NCBI GenBank assembly: GCA_026874595.1
Contig: CM049322.1
Location: 30,011,340-30,075,339 of the forward strand
Reading direction: 5' to 3'
DNA: 64,000 nucleotides
Source: Sipunculus nudus
Lineage: Eukaryota; Annelida; Sipuncula; Golfingiida; Sipunculidae
In this document: positions 49,776 to 60,690 of the stretch, piece after piece
Layout: the number at the start of each line of letters is the position of its first letter
How positions within the stretch are numbered: position 1 is the stretch's first letter
Translations under genes and position numbers: made by a program
The notes under the pieces: generated by a model
Seen by the model: only the letters and a program-made list of their open reading frames with translations
Told to the model about the DNA's origin: nothing
Databases searched by the model: none

Positions 49776-50778
49776 CATGGGTCATGACGCTCAGCAGACT
49801 GACATGTTGACAATTGTCCTTGCACAGACTTTTGAGGAACTCTCAGGATGTCAAGTTAGAAGATTCTGGGCCCAAAGGTTATGATTTGTGCCCTTCTTTG
49901 GTATCAAATTTTCAATTATTCTGAGGGGTGCTTATATTTATAAGCCCCATAGCTCAGAAAATATTGGTAACAGACACCTAAATACACTTTTCCAAGGAGA
50001 TTTTCATAGACCTCCCAGGATTTTAGGTTAGAAGATTCCAGGTCCAATGTTTATGATTTGTGCCCTGCTTTGGTATCAAATTTTTAATTATGATGGGGGT
50101 GCTTATAAGCCCAACAGCTCAGAGAATATGGGCAACAGAGACCTAATTTCAGGTTTCCATGGAGACTTTTCAGGTACGTCTCTGGTTGTAAAGTGGGAAG
50201 ATTCTATGTCTAGTTGTTAAGTTTTGAGCCCTGTTAACAGATGACGGCATCTTTTGAAGTCTCAAAAATAGATAAAAAAATTGTAAAAAATAAAAACAAA
50301 TACAGGTGGCACCACCAGTCTGCAGAAACTGATGAAAAACTCCATGATCAATATCCATGCAAAGAATCATGAAGATCAATGCAATATTGTTTAGATATTT
50401 GAGCTTTTGTATCAAATTTTTCATTATCCTGGGGCGTACTTAGCAGCCCCATAGTTTGAAGAATATGGGTAACAGAGACCTAATTCCAGGTTTCGAAAAA
50501 GACTTTTCATGGACCTCCCTGCGTGTTAAGACAGAAGATTCTAAGTCCAGTCAACAGATGACGGCATCTTTTGAGGTCCCAAAAATAGAGAAAAACAAGT
50601 GACCCATGGGTCATGACGCTCAGCTGACTGGGAAGAGATTCGCTAAAGGAAATTTTATCAACAGAATGGTAGTATATACCCATTCAACTGAAGCATCAAA
50701 CAGATTAACCAACAGGCCAAGATTTAGTCTGTATTTATATATCTCAAAAATAGAGAAAAAATGTGTAAACTTTAAAAA
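49776..50778 (+). mobile_element. R2 element starts (two), interrupted by R1
   Basis: ACAAGTGACCCATGGGTCAT and GACGCTCAGC at 49776 and again at 50595. R2 core phrases AAGCCCCATAGCTCAGA and GATTTGTGCCCTG follow the first. Confidence 0.75.
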
Positions 50779-51685
50779 CTAGAATACAGGTAGCCGATAA
50801 GTGACTACGTGTATCCGCCAAAATTAGAGTGGAACGGTTGAAGTGAGGCATGGATTGAGTGGCAAGGGGAAATAGAGTAAGGTATGTTGCATATTAGCAT
50901 GGATGTCTGCAGCCTAAATGTGTATGTAGGTTGTGCCACCTACCACAAATCCAGAAAGCTGTCCAAGTTGTATACATATGCAAAATTTTAGGCAGAAAAG
51001 TCAAACCACTACATGTATATGAGTGATTTTAGCCGACGGCAGACAAACAGACAGACGCTGTGCAAAAATGGTTGCAGGTGGCCCCTCCAGTTTTGTGTAT
51101 GATAAAGACACTGAGATCTGTGAGATCTATACACATGGAAAATTTTAGCCCAATCGTTCAAACGGTTCCCGAGATATGAGCTCGGATGTCTGAAGCATAA
51201 ACAAGAATGTAGGTGGCGCCACCTGTCATAAAATCAAGAAAGCTAACCAGGATGTATAAAACTGCAAAATTTTAGGCAGATATGTCAAACCACTGCCGAG
51301 ATATGAGTGATTTTAACCCAAGGCAGATGAACAGATGGACACTGTGCAAACATGGTTACAGGTGGCGCCACCATTATTGTGTATGTTATAAAGCAATCAA
51401 AGGGCTACATTTGTATACATTTTATTTCCTGATTGGTCAAACGGTTCCCGAGATATGAGGGTTTATGTGTGGATCAGACGCACAAATGGATGCTGGATAG
51501 AGGGGAAAGGTCAGAGGTCAACACAAATTGGTTAGGCACTAGTTCACATGTGACTAGATAATTAGTGTAAGTTTCGGAAAAATCGGTCCATTTTTCTCAG
51601 AGGAGCTCTCTGGAAACAAACGTTGCGGCGGCGGAGGAACCCGGTCAAAAACATAGTATCTGCAAAACTTCGTTTTGGAGGATAC
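50779..51685 (+). mobile_element. Complete short R1 element inserted in R2
   Basis: CTAGAATACAGGTAGCC start; boxes at 51213 and 51360; ends CGTTTTGGAGGATAC. R2 resumes with GAAAATACAGGTGGC. Confidence 0.85.
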
Positions 51686-54030
51686 GAAAATACAGGTGGC
51701 TCCACCAGTCTGCAGAAACTAATAAAAACACTTAATGGTCAATATCCATGCAAAGAATCATGGTGATCTCCGCATTAGTTGTTCAGATCCTTCAGCTTTT
51801 ATATCAAATTGTCCATATTTCTGTGGCTTCTATAGCTTGAAGGATATGGGTAACAGAGACCTAATTTCAAGTTTCCACAGGCACTCTTCATGGGCCTCCT
51901 TGCATGACAAGAATGAAGTTTCTAGGTCCAGTTGTTGCAATTTGTACCCTGTTGACAAATAACCACATCTTTAAAGGTCTCAAAAAATGAGAAAAAAAAT
52001 TCGTAAAAATTTGAAAAAAATAGAGGTGGCGCACCCAGTCTGCAGAAACTGATGGAACAGCTCATGATCCATATGTATGCCGAAAATCATGACCATCAGT
52101 GTTGTAGTTATTGAGATATTGAAGATTTTGTATGAAATTTTTTACTACTCTGGGGGGTGCTTTGGGGCCCCATAGCTCTAGGGTTGGGTAACAAAGACCT
52201 AATATCTGGTTTCCATGGAGACTTTTCATAGGTCTCTCAGTGTTTCCAGAATGAAGATTCTAGGTCCAGTCGTTACGATTTGTGCCATGCTAACAGATGA
52301 CAGCATCCTTAAAGGTCTCAAAAATAGAGGAAAAAATCGTGAAAGAATCAAACAATAAAGGTGGCGCCACCAATCTGCAGGAACTGATGATACATCTCAT
52401 GATCAATATGTATGCCAAAAATCATGACCATCAGTGATGTAGTTATTGAGATATTGAAGTTTTTGTATGAAATTTTTGACTACTCTGGGGGGGTACTTTG
52501 GGGCCCCATAGCTCAAAGGATATGGGTAACAGAGACCTTATTTCTGGTTTCCAAGTAGATTTTTCACGGACCTCTCAGTGTGTCAAGAATTAAGATTCTA
52601 GGTCCAGTCGTTACGATTTGTGCCTTGTTAACAGATGTTCACATTTTTAAAGGTATCAAAAATAGAAAAAAAAATTCGTAAAAAATCGAAAAATACAGGT
52701 GGCGCCACCAGTCCTCAGGAACTGATGAAATATCTCATGATCAATAGTTATGCCAAAAATCATGACCATCAGTCAAGTAGTTAATGAGATATTGAAGTTT
52801 TTGTATGAAATTTTTTACTTTTCTTGGGGGTACTTTGGGGCCCCATAGCTCTAGGGTTGGGTAACAAAGACCTAATTTCTGGTTTCCATGGAGACTTTTC
52901 ATAGGTCTCTCAGTGTTTCCAGAATGAAGATTCTAGGTCCAGTTGTTACGATTTGTGCCACGCAAACAGATGACAGCATCCTTAAAAGTCTCAAAAATAG
53001 AGGAAAAAAATCGTAAAAAATCGAACAATACAGGTGGCGCCACCAGTCTGCAGGAACTGATGGAACATCTCATAATCAATATATTTGCCAAAAATCATGA
53101 CCATCAGTGATGTAGTTATTGAGATATTGAAGTTTTTGTATGAAATTTTTTACTACTCTGGGGGGTACTTTGGGGCCCCATAGCTCGAAGGATATGGTTA
53201 ACAGAGACCTAATTTCTGGTTTCCAAGGATATTTTCATGGACCTCTCAATGTATCAAGAATTAAGATTCTAGGTCCAGTCTTTACGATTTGTGCCTTGTT
53301 AACAGATGTTCACATTTTGAAAGGTCTCAAATATAGAAAAAAAAATTCGTAAAAAATTGAACGATACAGGTGGCGCCACCAGTCTGCAGGAAGTGATGGA
53401 ACATCTCATGACCAATATGAATGCCAAAAATCATGACCATCAGTCAAGTATTTAATGAGATATTGAAGTTTTTGCATGAAATTTTTTACTTTTCTGGGGG
53501 GTACTTTGGGGCCCCATAGCTGGAAGGATATGGGTAACAGAGACCTAATTTCTGGTTTCCAAGGAGACTTTCCATAGGTCTCTCAGTGTGTCGAGAATGA
53601 AGATTCTAGATCCAGTCGTTTTTAAAGGTATCAAAAATAGAGAAAAAAATTAGTAAAAAATCGAAAAATACAGGTGGCGCCACCAGTCCTCAGAAACTGA
53701 TGAAATATCTCATGATCAATATGTATGCCAAAAATCATGACCATCAGTCAAGTAGTTAATGAGATATTGAAGTTTTTGTATGAAATTTTTTACTTTTCTG
53801 GGGGGTACTTTGGGGCCCCATAGCTCGAAGGATATGGGTAACAGAGACCTAATTTCTGGTTTCCAAGGAGATTTTCATTGACCTCTCAGAATGTAAAGTT
53901 ACAAGATTCTAAGTCCAGCGGTTACGATTTGTGCCAGGTTAACGGACAGACGGACAGACGGACGGACAGACGGACGACGGACAAAGAGTGATTGCTATAG
54001 CTCAGCATGACTGAAAGTCAGCTGAGCTAA
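51686..54030 (+). mobile_element. R2 tandem core (about 335 bp) and 3' hairpin
   Basis: Boxes at 52360, 52698, 53033, 53369 and 53673 give spacings of 338, 335, 336 and 304 bp; earlier worn boxes are at 51695 and 52025. Each unit runs through ATCATGACCATCAGT, TTTGGGGCCCCATAGCTC, GGTAACAGAGACCTAATTTC and AGATTCTAGGTCCAGT. A GGAC tract (53941-53985) precedes the hairpin TAGCTCAGC...GTCAGCTGAGCTA. The 5' GCTCAGCTGAC and 3' GTCAGCTGAGC are inverted repeats. Confidence 0.85.
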
Positions 54031-54180
54031 AAATCATAAAAAATTAAAAAAAATACAGGTGGCGCCACCAGTCTGTAGAAACTGATGAAACACTCCATGA
54101 TCAATATCCATGCAAAGAATCATGATGATCAATGCATTAGTTGTTCAGAAACTTGAGCTTTTGTATCAAATTTTCTATTA
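54031..54180 (+). repeat. R2 unit, left half (split by the TA element)
   Basis: Box at 54058; reads to TATCAAATTTTCTATTA. Confidence 0.75.
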
Positions 54181-56092
54181 CCATATTTATTCCAATTTGG
54201 CGATCCCTCTTATTTTTCGACCCCAAAACATATTTTGAAAGCATAAATTTCTAAAATGACTCTAATTTTGAGACTGCCGACGTTGTTAAGGTGAAACGCC
54301 TCTGTCTCTTGCGGGCACCGCAGTTAGTACCTGACTAGATTATTATTACACTGAGCATCCACATCAAACTCATTTGCAAAAAAAATTCTTGAAGATACAA
54401 AGATGCATTTTTCATAATTATATATAAACATGACAAAGCGTTCAAGTTCCAAATGGGTTTCCGTGACGAAGCAAACGTGCCTCGTGTGCAATTCACGTGG
54501 GTTATTTAGCAATAATTACAAGGTACGGGAAAGCAGGCATGGTGGAACAACTGGGACGCAGTTGGAATAGTCATCTTAGTTAAGCTTAAACGACCCAGGT
54601 AAGTTTTTGGATTGGTACCGCGTGTACAAAACAGGGCGCGATCAAGGGCACGGGAGCTAGGACCATTTCCAGTCGTATGTATTTTAACGCGCCTTTACTT
54701 TCCTATATTTATTACGTATCATGCAAATAAAAGTTATCTGATAATAGGTAGTTATTTTTTATAAAGTCTTCTTCCAACTTCCATGCAGCTGCTTGTTCCT
54801 TTTATTAATTTTTAGAAATTAACAAAGGCAGGCCTTATTTCCACTCCCCGGGAGTGGAAATAAGAAATGCTTATTGCCACTCCCCCTAGGGGAGTGGAAA
54901 TAAGGGATGCTTATTTCCACTCCCCCTTGTGATAAAAGCTGGTAAAATCTTGAGTATTTTGGCAGTTTAAGTGACCAAAACTGGGGTGTTTATTTTTTTC
55001 CAGTGATAAACGTAGTTAATTAGTGCTTTTCTTTACAAAATCCTCTCTAAAGTACTTCTATAGACACGATAGGGACAGCGGGGACATGAGACAGTTGCAC
55101 ATTTCTAGAAACAAGTTCTTTAAACATTCAAGTTTTTCAGTTTTTATATTAAAATTGATTTTTATTTCAATGCATTTAACATCAAAGTTCAAAACAGTTA
55201 CCCCTGACATTTATATTACAATTATGTGTGACAAAAAATTTAAAAGACATATAGACTTATTTTTTTCTGCAGTGCCAAAAAGATTTTTCGGTCTAATTGG
55301 TTCATCATTTTGAAAATTATATGTGGATCATGAGATCTAACTTAATGTAGCACAAAAAGAGTAAGAGATTCCGACATTACTTGACAAACTGGCTGAGAGT
55401 CCTTAATTATCAGTAGACTATTGGCACCTCATTAGTGAGCTCTGGTTTTATGCTCAGACTGGTGTATCAGCTCATGGCTCAGAATACCAGGTAAAGCCCA
55501 GACAGTTAAACTTGACTGGCACCTGTACCCTGGTAGGTTGTTTTCAGTAGTTTACCATACCACTGATTTCAACTTAAACATTATCTGTGATGTTACTGTG
55601 GTGTCAAAATAGGCAAAAATCACTAGAACTTAGATTTAAAGAAAAGTTAAACTACAAATGTAACATTGGGTGCTTTAAGACCATTGTCACTATACTGATT
55701 AGATAGATATGCATCAACCCAATACCAATTATTAACATTCATGTTTTATTTTTATATATAGTTCATCAGTGAAATCCTATAGAGCTGCTGTAAATGAATA
55801 TCTATTCCAACAAACCCTTATCTAACATCATAGGGATTGGTAACTCATAGGGGGAGTGGAAATAAGCACTTCCATTAACAAAACAAACTTAAAAGCCCAT
55901 ATTATCACTCAAACCAAATGACCGCTCTAGTGTCAGAGCGGCTCGGCGTCTCTAAGCAAGGTTATCCCACCGCATGCCTCTAAAATCTTGACCACCGCAA
56001 ATTCTGCAGGAAGATAATTTTCAAATATCCTCCATTATCTCGACCTCTGAGAAAATTATTTTTAAGTGGTCGCCAAATTAGAATAAATATGG
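54181..56092. mobile_element. DNA transposon, TA duplication, CCATATTTATTC ends, inserted in R2
   Basis: The ends CCATATTTATTCCAATTTGG and (reversed) CCATATTTATTCTAATTTGG form inverted repeats of about 25 bp, flanked by TA at 54179-54180 and 56093-56094. Removing the element and one TA restores the R2 reading TTCTAT-TA-TTCTGGGG, matching other R2 copies such as TTCAATTATTCTGAGG near 49912. That gives a clean empty-site proof. The interior of 1.9 kb has no recognisable transposase and contains a second inverted-repeat structure (54834-55866). Confidence 0.85.
54834..55866. mobile_element. Inner element with CTTATTTCCACTCCCC ends and a palindrome cluster
   Basis: CTTATTTCCACTCCCC at 54834 is mirrored by GGGGGAGTGGAAATAAG ending at 55866. 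At the left end the same sequence is reiterated as back-to-back palindromes in 54834-54929 (each CTTATTTCCACTCCCC followed by its complement). No target duplication is clear. It may be a nested insertion or a rearranged subterminal region of the 54181-56092 element. A 96-codon AT-rich frame at 55023-55313 has no recognisable similarity. Confidence 0.5.
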
Positions 56093-56094
56093 TA

Positions 56095-56332
56095 TTCTGG
56101 GGGGGGGGGGGTACTTCGGAGCCCCATAGCTCGAAGAATATGGATAACAGAGATCTAATCCCAGGTTTCCAAGGAGATTTTTCATGGACCTCTCTGGATG
56201 TCAAGTTAAAAGATTCCAGGTGCAGCGGTTACGATATGTGCCCAGTTGACGGACAGATGACAGAACCCCCGGACGGACGACGGACAAAGAGTTATTGCTA
56301 AAGATCAGATGACTTACAGTCAGCTGAGCTAA
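56095..56332 (+). repeat. R2 unit, right half, with hairpin
   Basis: Resumes at TTCTGGGG; ends with GACGGACGAC and CAGTCAGCTGAGCTA. Confidence 0.75.
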
Positions 56333-56486
56333 AATACAAGCAAAATCCGATAAAGATCAGATTGCTAACTTTTTGCATAAAGCTTTTGCAAGCTCCTGTC
56401 ATTTTTGAGAGGGTATGGGTTAACGTACAGACAACAGATGACATACCATGCCACACCATCGCATAAGCTCACAGGTTCGCTAAAAA
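56333..56486 (+). repeat. R4 3'-end fragment
   Basis: AGCAAAATCCGATAAAG to ATCGCATAAGCTCACAGGTT and CGCTAA, just downstream of the FN3 exon on the gene's strand. Confidence 0.7.
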
Positions 56487-56567
56487 GGATAATTAAGAGT
56501 GTAAACACAGTAGAAGTACAGTATGAAAATGTCATATGATGATTCAAGAGTGACATTTTAAACTTAC

Positions 56568-56882
56568 CAATTACAACAGGCTGGGTAAATCCCTGTCGCT
56601 GCACCTCGTCTCCTTTGTAAAAAAGCACCAGATCAAACTGGTAGGTACGACCTTGGACAAGCCCAGTCACGTTGTAGCTGGTTGTGTCCACTGTCAGGTT
56701 CTCTGATACCTGACATGATGGAGGTGTACACACACTTGTACTTCTCCTCTGTCTCTGACCTGTAGTATCGTGCTGCTCAATACGCTGTGTGTCATACACC
56801 CCACCTGGTCTCTCCCAGGTCAGGTAGGCCTTGCTGCCATAACGCTGTACACTTGTTGTTGAATTTCTCACTATTGGTCTTT
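56568..56882 (-). CDS. FN3-domain exon of a receptor-like gene
   Basis: This exon encodes about 105 residues forming one fibronectin type III domain, probably extracellular. The conserved FN3 tryptophan is in LTWERP (about residue 22). The Leu/Tyr core of strands E and F is in VTGLVQGRTYQFDL (residues 70-83). There are three N-glycosylation sequons (NST, NLT, NVT) and a CTPPSC pair that could form a small disulfide loop. The donor is GTAAGT. The acceptor follows a pyrimidine-rich TTGCTTCTCTTCC tract and ends CATAAAG; I chose it because it gives phase 1 at both ends, the usual state for modular extracellular exons. Spliced to 35323-35439, the reading frame runs PVVIGPSGKHVN into the membrane segment. 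The FN3 call is strong. The parent protein is unknown; FN3-bearing receptor phosphatases, cell-adhesion receptors and Eph-like receptors all remain possible. Confidence 0.85.
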
Positions 56883-56950
56883 CTTTATGGAAGAGAAGCA
56901 AAGGTTTTTTGTTTTTAATATAGATTTTTTTTGTGGAGGTAACCACCTCA

Positions 56951-57334
56951 ATTTTTTTAATGCTCTCTTATCTAATTCTTAATCCGAGCAAGTATACCTG
57001 CAGAGTTCCATTTGGGTTTGGGCTAATGACAGGGTGGAAGCACTCACATCCTATCATATTATTTTTGTATCCTGGTGTCTATCCTTGGCCGATGTCTACT
57101 GCACCTGCGGGTCCTTGGTGATCATCATCATTGATGGGTTATAACAAAGAGTAACCCCCAAAAGCGCACCTTTGTGAGTGATACACAGCTGTGGAGCACA
57201 GCCTTCCCATTATGACTGCAGAGCGCTCACTCTAAGATTGGGCTGACTGTGAAAATCTCACCGCCTTGGCTGAGATTTAAACTCACAACTTCCCAGCTTT
57301 GAGCCTTGTGCTCTACCACTTAGCCACAGAAGCT
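56951..57334 (-). mobile_element. tRNA-derived SINE
   Basis: On the minus strand a tRNA-like head starts near 57334. The A box is TGGCTAAGTGGTAGAG (57311-57326) and the B box TGAGTTTAAATCTC (57272-57285), about 40 nt apart as in tRNA genes. A tRNA-unrelated body of about 300 nt follows and ends in an A-rich stretch near 56951. A mature tRNA fold is not kept, so this is a SINE and not a tRNA gene. It sits in the intron just upstream of the FN3 exon, in the same orientation as the gene. The family is not identified; bivalve SINEs of the RUDI or V-core type would be the first comparison. Confidence 0.7.
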
Positions 57335-57379
57335 GGTGAGAAAGCAAAGTTATCTTGCATTAAATTTACAAAAGATTTC

Positions 57380-58047
57380 TGAAGGAAATAGGGGACCTAT
57401 GGGTCATTTTTTTTTTTTTATTTAGCAAATGTAAAATATAATAATTTTAGTGTTTATATATATATATATATATATATTTATTTATTTATATATTTATATA
57501 TGTTAGCATTTGAAAAGCTAAATGGTCCTCCAATTTGGTGATAATCAAATACTAAATATATGTTTGCTGAACAGTAATATGTGTGAAAAATAACCAAATT
57601 AAAATTTTCTATTTTTAAATGAGCATAAACTTAATATGTTAAGTATATATTGTACTGTTTAAAACATGAAAATTGTGGCCTGAAACCATTTAATAAGGCT
57701 AAAAAGAACAAAACATGATGGGCCTAACAGTTATATGAAATGATATATTTGATCAACAAAAAAGGTGTAAGTTTAATTACCTGTATCACTTTAAAAACAT
57801 GTTGAACATGAAAAAAGAGATAAAAATTAAATACCAGGAAAGTTTGCCAAATATTCTTGACCTGGTGTTCATAAGTGTTTTGCACAGCAAGGCCAAATTG
57901 CTGTTTATATCTCCATATTATTTTCAAAGAATTTAATTTAGAACTTCAACTTAATTAAAAAATTAAGAGATAACATATTCAAAACATTTTAATAACGACT
58001 ACAAGTTACCTCCTATCATGGTTTTAATATATCATTCATTGAACATA
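57380..58047. repeat. R9 remnant and AT-rich sequence
   Basis: GGGACCTATGGGTCA near 57390, a (TA)n run at 57454-57476, and AAAAGCTAA...GGTGATAATCAAATACTAAATATA shared with 58400-58455. No gene. Confidence 0.5.
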
Positions 58048-58231
58048 CAGTGGAAACTTTCTGAAAGACCACCTGTCTAATAATTAAGACCACCTGTCTA
58101 TTAAGACCAGCCTTCAGTGAATCAAAAGCTTACATATTGGTTATAACTGACCTGTCTAATATTGAGACCACCTGTAAAATAAGACCACTTTGACCAGTCA
58201 CACGGGTGGTCTTATTACACAGGTTTCACTG
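58048..58231. mobile_element. Tc1/mariner-type MITE with TA duplication
   Basis: The left end is TA-CAGTGGAAACTTTCTGAAAG and the right end, reversed, is TA-CAGTGAAACCTGTGTAATAA. Both are followed by AGACCACC. The flanking TA (58046-58047 and 58232-58233) is the target duplication of the Tc1/mariner/pogo superfamily, and CAGTG termini are common in mariner and pogo families. The 184-bp interior repeats AGACCACCTGT and has no coding capacity. Confidence 0.8.
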
Positions 58232-59800
58232 TACTACAATTTACAGCTTTTTACTAAAAATATAAATTACAGAACACTTTCATTTAATTCTACACAAAAC
58301 AAGGGACCCATGGATCATGAGATTGAGCTGAATTTTTTAAAATTTTAACAATTGCAAAATACTCTTTATTCTCTTGTTTTTTTTTACATAAATTAGCACT
58401 TGAAAAGCTAATAGGAAATGGCCATACTATCTGGTGATAATCAAATACTAAATGTATGTTTGCTGTGCACTTTAATGGACAATATAAACAAGTGACCCAT
58501 GGGTCATGATGCTCAGCTGCCAAGCATGACCTGCGACATCATGGGCTGAGATTCACAACTTCCAGTCAAATTTTGAAGAACCAATTTGCCAATTTGTTGA
58601 AATTTTCTACGACAACAGAAATATATATCACCTATGTCTTGTTAAAACACAGTGAATTGATGGTCTAAGGAAAATGTATGATTGTTAAGGTATCCAGAAC
58701 TATTCCCATAGCTTACTTGATACCTGTCAGTCTCAAAAGAAACATCACAAAGGGCAAATATAAGATCAAAATATATAGCAAAAAATCAAGGAAATCCATG
58801 CAAGAATTATTGAGAAACAGGTGCTTCTGTATGGATTTTTATTCAATACAAGCCAACTGTACTGCACTTTCATATATGATGATAATATTTATTAAGAAAT
58901 ATTTGACCCAATTCTTTGCAAGATTACATTAATATACGTCCGACTGCCTTCATTTTAACAGTTCTTGAGATAATATAATCAAAAAGAATTTAAAGATGGT
59001 TGCCTGGTGGCCATTTTTGACTTCTGACAGGTCTGAAATCAGACAACAACCATTCTCTAAATCGGACCAAAAACTGAAGGAAAATTACTGAAACTGCACT
59101 GAAAAAAAGGATTTCTAAGGTGTCTAACTGGCAGACATAATGAATTTCTGACAAGTCTGACATTTGATATCACACATCCTCCAATAAGAGATCAAACTTG
59201 GGGCAAATTCTCCAAATGATGTTACAGTAATGAATGTCCAAAACAATTCAAAAGGCATGTTCAGGCGCTCATATCAGATTTACAGATATGCAAATGTAAT
59301 AGTGTAGATCCAATATTTTTTATTATCACTCTGCTTTTCAATGGGGTCAGCAGGGTTGGTAAACTGCAAAACCTGAAAGAAAAGAAATGCAGAAAGCATG
59401 ACTAAGAGTCTTGTAATAAAATAAAGCCATCCTAAATCAAGTACACATCCACATATTATGAGAACAAACACTTGCTTTTATATGTGGTGATTTATATAAA
59501 AATATTCAGATATCTAGGAAACTAAGTTTATTGCTATGATTTCATAAAATAAACTGCAAAATGTTCCCATCATCTTATAAATCAGTAGCTAAACCTTAAT
59601 ACTATACTCTCATAGTGTTAATTCCTGGCTGAAGTATTCCAACAACAGTGTTTTGTTATGCAGTAACGAGGTACTTATCACTCAGCCGAATCACTTAATA
59701 GCCTGATACAAAAGGGAGTCATATGTCACCAGTGTCACTTACAATTACAGCCACACAGTGAGATGTACCACCTGGAGTGCAAGCTTATATATACAACAAA
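58232..59800. other. R9/R2 5' ends and unassigned sequence
   Basis: ACAAGGGACCCATGGATCAT near 58298 and ACAAGTGACCCATGGGTCAT near 58489 start repeat copies that fade out. From 58600 to 59800 I recognise no family and no convincing exon. Confidence 0.4.
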
Positions 59801-59805
59801 AATAG

Positions 59806-60690
59806 AGATGTTCTACAAAATAAGTTGACCTGACCTATGACCTTGGCCTTTTGCCCACATATCAACTGGATTCTTTCTTAATGATGGGTAACTACTAACC
59901 AATTACATCTGGCCGGGTGTAATTACTTGGCAACCAATGAGTGAATAACTTAGACCTGCAACCTTTAACCTCCTGACCAGCTGACCTCAAAATCAATTAG
60001 TTATTTCTTCATGCAAAAAGACCCATAAATATGAAGTTTGAATCACATTGAGTGATGCGTAGATGTGGCATATGTGAAAGACTGAAGGTTTGGGTTGAAC
60101 AGTTTCACTTGAAATATGTTCACAAGCATTTAGAACAATATTGTGACCTTGACCTTTGACCTTTTGAACTCAATTTCAATAGGCTTCTTCCCCTATTGGT
60201 AGGTAATGCCATGTATGAGAGATGGAAAGTATAGATTGAAAAGTTTGCCTGAAAATGACTCCACGCAAGAAGAGGGTGCTGTAAACTTGACCTTTGACCT
60301 CAAAATCAACAGGTCTTTTCCCCTGTTGGCAGAGAAGCAATATCAGTGCTGAAAGGTTTGGAATGAAAGGTCTAGCTTGAAATGTGTCCACAACTTTTTC
60401 AAAGAAGTGGATCCTGTGACCCTGTCCTTTGACCTTGTGACCTCAACATCTATAGGATTCTTCTCCCACTTAGTAGGTGAGCTATATGTGAAAGATCAAA
60501 GAATTGGGATGAAAGATTTGGCTTAAAATGCATCCACAGGCTTTTCAAAGAAGTTGGTTCTGTGACCTTGACCTTTGACGTTGTGACCTCAAAATAATTA
60601 TGGTTCTTCCCCTGTTGGTAGGTGAGCTGTATGTGAAAGATGGAAGGTTTGGGATGAAAATTTTGGCTAAAAGAATTATTTCTGGGGGGT
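59806..60690 (+). mobile_element. R5 element, worn copy
   Basis: TGACCTTGACCTTTGACC at 60144 and TGACCTTGACCTTTGACG at 60563, with weaker ones near 59828, 59941, 60280 and 60427. Shared phrases TGGAAGGTTTGGGATGAAA and CTTCCCCTATTGG. Confidence 0.7.

Noticed and set aside
51686-54030. Regular direct repeats that might suggest a CRISPR-like array
   Set aside because: Units are about 335 bp with no spacer/repeat alternation, in eukaryotic intronic DNA.
57260-57334. Possible tRNA gene on the minus strand
   Set aside because: A and B boxes are present, but no acceptor-stem pairing closes the molecule and a long tRNA-unrelated body follows; called a SINE.
59280-59373. Possible receptor exon (VLQFTNPADPIEK...) after a TTTCTTTTCTTTCAG acceptor on the minus strand
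   Set aside because: Its only reasonable donor (CT|GTAAAT) leaves phase 2, which does not match the phase-1 FN3 exon, and no domain is recognised.
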